Part shown: positions 58,395 through 64,000 of the stretch, piece after piece
Numbering within the stretch: the first letter of the stretch is position 1
Layout of the letters: each line of letters opens with the position of its first letter
Source: Kalaharituber pfeilii
Lineage: Eukaryota; Ascomycota; Pezizomycetes; Pezizales; Pezizaceae
Direction: 5' to 3'
DNA: 64,000 nt
Assembly (NCBI GenBank): GCA_015179045.1
Contig: WHUZ01000037.1
Coordinates: forward strand, 62,001 to 126,000
The notes under the pieces: generated by a model
Told to the model about the DNA's origin: nothing
Database searches by the model: none
What the model saw: only the letters and a program-made list of their open reading frames with translations
Program-made: the position numbers and the translations under genes

Positions 58395-59514
58395 TCAGTT
58401 ATGGAAATACTCCTCTAGACTTAGTGGTATGAAAATTAGTCCTTCATCTATATCTTCAATGATATCACCCTCATAAGTTTCGAAGTATTGTGAAATTTGC
58501 GGATGATGAAGACAAACATGTGCATTATGTAACAGTACTGCAACGTGATATTGTAGTCCGAGGGGTTGAAGAAGTAATTTTTGATTGCGTTGATAGTCCA
58601 AAAAGGGAAATAATATAATAACCTTTTTAAATGCCCATTCCACCACTATTCGGACTGTTGACATTCGTTTATTGAATAGCTTCTCTCGCTCAGACAATTA
58701 TGCTCCCATAAAAGGAGAGCACAAAAATCGATTAACACCATAAGCCGGATCTCCATAAATTTGTAAAGGTTGACCTTCTGAATCATAGGCATAAAGTTGA
58801 AGGTATCGCATAATTTGGCTCTCATTCCAGACCGTCATATCATGGCGACGCCCTTCTAAAGGACCAAATAAATGGGCAATAATACCATCAGGAGTAACAA
58901 TCGCATGATATTTCAAGCAATGTACTCACTTCCAACCATTATATACTGTACGCTGATATTTTTTTTGGTCTTGAGATAGGTCGAATAGTTCCATCCACAA
59001 AACCCCAACAATTCCGTAATGTTCCACCTTGGATTTTTGATGAGATCACATCAGCATACTCTCGTAGTTTTGCTGGTGTCAATCTTGTCTCATCAAACTC
59101 CAGAAGCCACTTCCAATGATCATAAATAAAGGATTGTGTTGCTGCAACTATTCTTGAAATTCGGCTCCACTCCCATCCAAACTTCAAGCGCAAATCACAA
59201 TATCTATTAGGATATGCCAACCGAGCAAGCAACATACATAGAGCTTCTCTTGCTGGCTCCACCACCCCATTATCTCCTTTAATTTTTTCTGGCAGCTGTA
59301 AGACAATCACCAGTCTGTCTATTTCAGCACGTGTAAATCTGAAGTAGGTTTTCCAGCACTCATCAGCAAGTGCATTAAGGTCTAATCGCCCACCCATAGG
59401 AGAATCCCCTCTTTTGCCAGCAATGCGAGCTCTTTCTTGCTGCAGTAATCTAAATTGTGCTATGCGGATATTAAGGACTCTCTGATGCATTATTAGCAAA
59501 TGTTCAGATAGCAT
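58395..59514 (-). pseudogene. PIF/Harbinger (HARBI1-type) transposase, decayed
   Basis: From an ATG at 59514 (MLSEHLLIMHQRVLNIRI) the DDE_4-type transposase can be followed for about 373 codons, the usual family length. The catalytic residues are visible: first Asp in GFVDGTIRPI, second in YGDPAYGV, Glu in RIVVEWAFKK. Three lesions break it: one extra base in an A8 run after SRP (58969-58976), a TGA between NGWK and VHCLKYHAIV where CGA is expected, and a TAA after SPFMGA. The stops fit C-to-T decay. Terminal repeats could not be found, so element borders are unknown. Related to the fragment at 45512-45859 only at superfamily level. Confidence 0.8.
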
Positions 59515-59689
59515 TGTGGATGTGTAGGAGTGCGAGAACAGGTATAAAGATAAGTATAATCGGTATAAAGGCACGTATGATTGATATTTGTATAAACAAA
59601 TATTTTTCACATCAATAGAGCCAGACGGAACCCCTGCTAATCCCCCTGTCCTTATTGTCCAGGCACCCCAGTGAAATCGCATCCTGAAT

Positions 59690-60440
59690 TCACAGAGCCA
59701 GCTCTATATTTTACCTGCTTTGCCAATTTGAGCTTGGTCAGAAGGTTTGGAGTCAAGCTGGCTTTGAATCGCATCCTCTCTACTACATTTGGCTATATCT
59801 CGTGCAACAGACATGCTAGCAGCTTGCAGTAAACAGTTATATGTACAGCATAGCTGATACTACAATTCTAGCATATTGTATCAATTCTGTCAACAATGGT
59901 CCACTTGCTATATCAATATATGCACTAATAATGTTAAATTACCACCCCCCTCTTCAACCTTCTGCATATTATCTATCTATATCTATCTTTCCTATAGTAA
60001 GACTTAGCCATTAATGGCTATAGTATATGATAGCATATGCAATATAGGCTAGAATAACTTACAGCTCTATTCGCAAGGCCTGAAACTAGCTGCTGCAGCT
60101 GCTGTATTCGCTGAATTCCTTCCTCAAGTGTAGAAGGAGGGGGTGGTAGTGGCCGAGAGTCAGTAGCTCCAGGTAATGCTATTGACTTTACTACTATCTT
60201 ATTATATCTTATCTTTTGCAGCCCTAGTTCGTCCCCTTTTACCACTCTCTTGCCCTCTAGCCTGCCATTTTCCTCCTTTCCCACCAGTAGTTGACCCTCC
60301 CCTTTAACTTCTAGTATATTAGTAGTAAGCTTATCTATCAGAGTACTTTGGTTCGGACCATCTACAGAAGACTCAGGAGAGTTAATAGAGTCTGAATCAA
60401 AATCAATATGATAATCATTCATATTTTTCTGACCCTTCAA
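59690..60440 (-). CDS. unknown protein of the 2-kb repeat, right copy
   Basis: The main exon runs from 60440 (or further upstream) to a donor at the codons NRA|GTAAGT near 60066. It is Ser/Asp-rich at the start, then basic, with PLPPPPSTLEEGIQRIQQLQ in the middle. A plausible second exon begins around 59820 (SMSVARDIAKCSREDAIQSQ) and ends at a TAG near 59710. The left arm keeps the same donor and acceptor but is broken by a G run. No family recognised; likely an element-encoded protein. Confidence 0.4.
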
Positions 60441-61836
60441 CTGTCGTAGTCGAGCAATAAGATAATTTCGATCCAGGACTCATCCAGATGATAGTTTTTT
60501 CCAACCTCGAGTCTGTAACAGAGGTGGTAAACGCAGAGAGTTACCGTCCACCAGGCCGATCCTTACTAGTCCTCTGTGTAGCTCATATAGCACTCATTTG
60601 TGCGATTGTAATGCCGCCTACCAGCATCGGCTCATATATCGCTTGCGTCGCATATGTGCATTTCGTAGAGTGCGCTTGCATTTTTCGCATTTTTTGCACG
60701 CTCTACCGGCCGCCCATACTACGGTCGCGGTGAACCCGCCTGCTAGCGTCAGCTCACATATCGCTTGCGTCGCATATACGCATTTTTCGCATTTTCGCGC
60801 GCTCCACCAGCTGCCCACACAACTGCCAGTACTTCAGCAGCTGAATTTGACTTTGACTTAGAGTGTTGGGAGCGGTGGTGAACTAGTTTGGAGAGTATAT
60901 TCGGGCTTGAGGGTATATCTGGGGGTGCGGATTGTGAGCAGCGAGCCGTTGAGGACATATCTAACAGCTGGGAATGGCAATCCAGTTTAGGAAGCAAATC
61001 TGAGGTTTGGCAGCAGCAGCTCATGTGAGACAGCGGCTGCCGTAAATCATGAGACATGTATCCGAGCACCCGTTATATCACCTGTCAGTACTATTCAATA
61101 AAAGAGTAAAAAAATGAAAAGGGCAAAAAAATTAAGGAAAAATGGTGGGTTATATAAGTAAACATCAGAGAATCTAAATCCTTTCTCAGAATTTATATTT
61201 ATGTAATTATGGTTGAGCTGTGAGGGTTTTTGCTACGGGGGTCCACTTGACTGCATGTCTTATACTCTTAGAGATATCAGCTGGGAATGAGTCTATCATC
61301 TTCAATTAGTAAACTAGGAGTGTCTAAAGGTGCAGATAGCCCTATATTAATCTTGTAAGTAGCTGTAGAGTATATAACAGTATGTTCAGCCTCTGTACCT
61401 TCTATTTATTATAACTAAGTATAAATTGGTACAGCTACAGTGGCTGCAATTCCTCACTTTTAGACTTGCGAATAGAGCTTGAAGTATCCTACCCCCCTAT
61501 AGCATACGCCACCATATACTATGGCCATTAGTGAGTGACAGCAGCTATAAGAGCATAGATGTCAGTACTATTTAACTGACAATATATAGGAGTGTAAGAG
61601 GGAGAGGGGTTAAATTGACCTATTGACATATTTATTGATATAGCAAGAGCTTGACATTGAATATAGGCAATAGAATATGTAGATAATGTTGTCCCGACAT
61701 CATTGTATCTATATCACTTTATTTGATGTTACTGGCATATAAGTTGCTGAAGATATTGTGAAAATGGTTTCTCATGAGGCACGCCAAGATGCGCGTCGTT
61801 TCTAGGTAGGCGATCGTTTCCCGGTAGAAAATAGTA
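59782..61836 (-). repeat. ~2.05-kb repeat, right arm of the inverted pair
   Basis: Inverse of 40294-42519. Homology ends at CTACATTTGGCTATATCTCG on the inner side and near CGATCGTTTCCCGGTAGAAA on the outer side. The arms are 17.3 kb apart and enclose NLR copy 2 and several transposon remnants. Confidence 0.75.
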
Positions 61837-62470
61837 AAGAGGATATTTAAATTCACATTTGCATCATTTGCACCTAGTCCTGCTTGCATATGTAATATCC
61901 AGTAATGCATTTTATCCTCTAGCGGAAAATTTTTACTGAGAGTTCAACCTCCTCTACTCTTTCACTTTTTAGATACAGTGGTACTTGACTGCTGTTTCTT
62001 AAGACCTAGTTCTCTCTCTTGGAGCTTGAGTACTCATGCTGTCTTTTGTAGTGGATTGACAGCTTCTTCACTGGCTTATAATTTCTGCATTTAAGGTGTA
62101 AATGTCTGCATAATAAAAGGTTTTCTAGATTTATTATATTACTCACATCCAAGTCCTTAGAGAAACTCCCCCCTGCTTACAGTGGAAATGTACCCTGGTA
62201 AAATTTGTTTGAATTTCACATAACCCTTAGGGGAAGGCACCCAATTTCACCGACCGTACTTCGAGAGGAGAGATGATATCCCTTGCTGCAGTTTGTGGGG
62301 AATCATAATCTATCTGGTACCTTACCCTATCGGGTATCTTGGCATTATTGACTTCCCTTTTTAGCATCTTGGCATTATCGTGTGCAGAGTACCTCTACTG
62401 AGTCTGCGCAGATGTGCAAGTGGTACATACCGTAAGTATGAGTCCACATTATATTGGACCGCTAGGACTA
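61837..62470. other. intergenic
   Basis: No gene or repeat recognised. Confidence 0.35.
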
Positions 62471-62760
62471 ACTACATGAGCCCAATAATTATATTTTCTA
62501 TGGCCCGTGCTGGTACTGGCATTCTGTGGAAATAGGAAAAACAAATACTGGTTCTGGTACATGATACGTGCAGATCACCAGGCGACCGCGAGGGTTGAGG
62601 AAAACTGGGAAAGTATCTACTACTTCGCTCACGGTATATCTTTGGAAGTGCTCTGCTGCTGTACGAATTTAAACTGACTGCTTCACACATGCTCCCCACT
62701 CGCTTCGCTGTGGGTTAATACTCTTCTTGGGGCGGTGGCGAACCACAAGGGGATAGCGAA
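62471..62760. repeat. diverged relative of the block's 33.5-kb segment
   Basis: ACCGCGAGGGTTGAG, TTTAAAC/TTTAAACTGACTGC, CACACATGC, CCCCACTCGCTTCGCT and a GGTGGCGAACC stretch occur in the same order as at 33550-33750 (and 51255-51450). The match is loose but collinear, indicating a dispersed repeat. Confidence 0.45.
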
Positions 62761-63325
62761 TGTACATTTCTGGACAGGGGTGTAAGATGTTGCACAAGGG
62801 TCAGGCAAGACACCGGCGACGCGATTTTTGAAAAAAAAATAGGATGATGGGGATTATGCTATTCGGTCATAGTGGGAGGAAGTTGTTGGGTAATGACAGC
62901 CTTCGGTTTCTCACCTGCCGGTACTGGCTGAGAGAGTCTGGGCATGAGATCAGTTGCTGAGAATCATTACTGACCGTAAAGTGTCAGCGGCAACTACCAT
63001 GACAGAACAAGCGCTTGGAAGCGACAGTAATGTCTCCACCTGCAAAACTGACATAAAAGCTCTCAGTGTGCAGATACAATTTCTGAAAATGCAAGCTGCC
63101 ACCTCAATCCCAAGCCTCAGAGATACGACTGTTTAAGTGATTGTGATACATGGAATAGTCCGCAGGAAAAGGATAGGGAACATCCAGAATTGGTTGAAGA
63201 CTGCAAATGGGTAGATGGTAAAAGATTACTGGAATTTGTTTGCTGAGAAGGCAGGAGATACTACTGGGATATGGAGAGTCATTTTCCTGGATAGTGAGTC
63301 ACAGTTGCATTTACATTTGTATTTA
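62761..63325. other. intergenic, probable LINE remains
   Basis: Short frame at 62954-63136 starts MLRIITDRKVSAATTMTEQA and could be a decayed LINE piece. Nothing firm. Confidence 0.3.
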
Positions 63326-63384
63326 GCCTTGTCATAGCTCGTGGGGCAGCGTATAAGTATTGACATTAAATAAAGAAGTAAAAG
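63326..63384 (+). mobile_element. short LINE 3' tail
   Basis: GTCATAGCTCGTGGGGCAGC, GTATAAGTATTGACATT and an A-rich end match the dispersed tail family. Confidence 0.55.
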
Positions 63385-63599
63385 TATGAATTGCACGGTC
63401 ATTGGAAAGAGTGTGCTAGGGTAGTCTCACTCGAAGGGGCAACAGGATTTATGCGAAGAAAATAAAAACGAGTTGCAACTCCCAATACCACTATACTACA
63501 AAGGAATTATAACCTCAATTGTGCAGAGAACTACATTGCCAATGAGGGGAACATCCAAATTCGCAGGGGACATAGAATTAGGAGACTGAAAATAGCTTG

Positions 63600-64000
63600 T
63601 AATTGGATGGGATCCAGCTACTAGATAACTCTAACTCAGCAAGGTTGCAGCTACAAGTCCCGGTGCCAGAAGGGGCGACACTGAATGGGGTGAGTAATAC
63701 ATGCAGAATAGTATGGGAGAAAAGGGCGGCGAAGAGAATGAAAGGTAATAAGGAGGTAGACAAGGCGGCACGAAGTGGAACCTATCCCCCATACTAGAAG
63801 AAGGTGGTAACAGAGACAGGCATGCGGACGATGGCCAAGCAGCGAAGAGCGGAGGAGAGAAACAGGCTGGACTTGAGCTACCGGCCACTCAAGATGCTGG
63901 GCAGGTTAACGGGAACACTGGGGGGCATTCTGGGTCGGAAAGGTTTGAGGGTATGGAGGCCAAAGCTTGGGAAGGCAAATATTTCAGAATACTGGTGGTT
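63600..64000 (+). pseudogene. LINE ORF2 RNase H/C-terminal region, runs off window
   Basis: Frame from about 63603 contains RMKGNKEVDKAARSGTYPPY, the GNE.AD.AA-type end of a LINE RNase H domain. After a TAG come AEERNRLDLSYRPLKMLGR and GRKGLRVWRPKLGKANISEY, homologous to the minus-strand remnant at 43585-43921. Stops show decay; the zinc-knuckle would lie just beyond the window. Confidence 0.55.

Noticed and set aside
40294..61836. Starship-type giant transposon
   Set aside because: No DUF3435 tyrosine recombinase was recognised anywhere, and the inverted arms are 2-kb internal repeats rather than short element ends.

Overview
The window is nuclear DNA from a filamentous ascomycete (Pezizomycotina; a Leotiomycete-like fungus is my guess, not shown). 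The evidence is protein genes split by many 50-80 nt introns with CTAAC-like branch sites, a tRNA-Ser with an intron after position 37, fungal-type NLR genes, and C-to-T nonsense changes in transposons that resemble RIP decay.

Left part (1-20 kb) is ordinary gene space at low density. It holds tRNA-Ser(GCT), a His/Cys-rich protein, a 704-aa low-complexity protein with an AT-hook and a Lys-Gly tail, a 12-exon Dal5-type MFS transporter and a three-exon F-box-like/Cys-rich protein. Between them lie a hAT-type MITE with an 8-bp target duplication, very short poly(A) LINE tails, a decayed Ty3/gypsy integrase and long homopolymer tracts.

Middle part (20-32 kb) holds a mariner-like MITE with 58-bp perfect terminal repeats, a ~60-bp minisatellite, a second hAT MITE, a cluster of LINE tails, a nine-exon NLR (DUF7708-like, NACHT, C2H2 zinc fingers) with one apparent frameshift, a pogo-like MITE and a broken tyrosinase lacking its CuA half.

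Right part (32-64 kb) is a transposon-rich island built around a ~7-kb direct duplication (about 32.47-39.81 kb and 50.18-57.17 kb). Each copy carries one NLR of unusual build: short N-terminus, NACHT, pentapeptide repeats and 13 highly similar WD40 repeats. The copies differ mainly at a few surface positions of WD repeats 1-7 and hardly at all in repeats 8-13. Copy 1 reads through as about 1281 aa in five exons; copy 2 has a 1-bp deletion in its second exon. A ~2.1-kb inverted repeat (40.3-42.5 and 59.8-61.8 kb) encloses copy 2 with LINE, Harbinger, pogo and MITE remnants.

With three NACHT genes in 32 kb, the locus looks like a fungal self/non-self recognition (heterokaryon-incompatibility type) region growing by segmental duplication. 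That role is inference; no allelic or functional data are available here.
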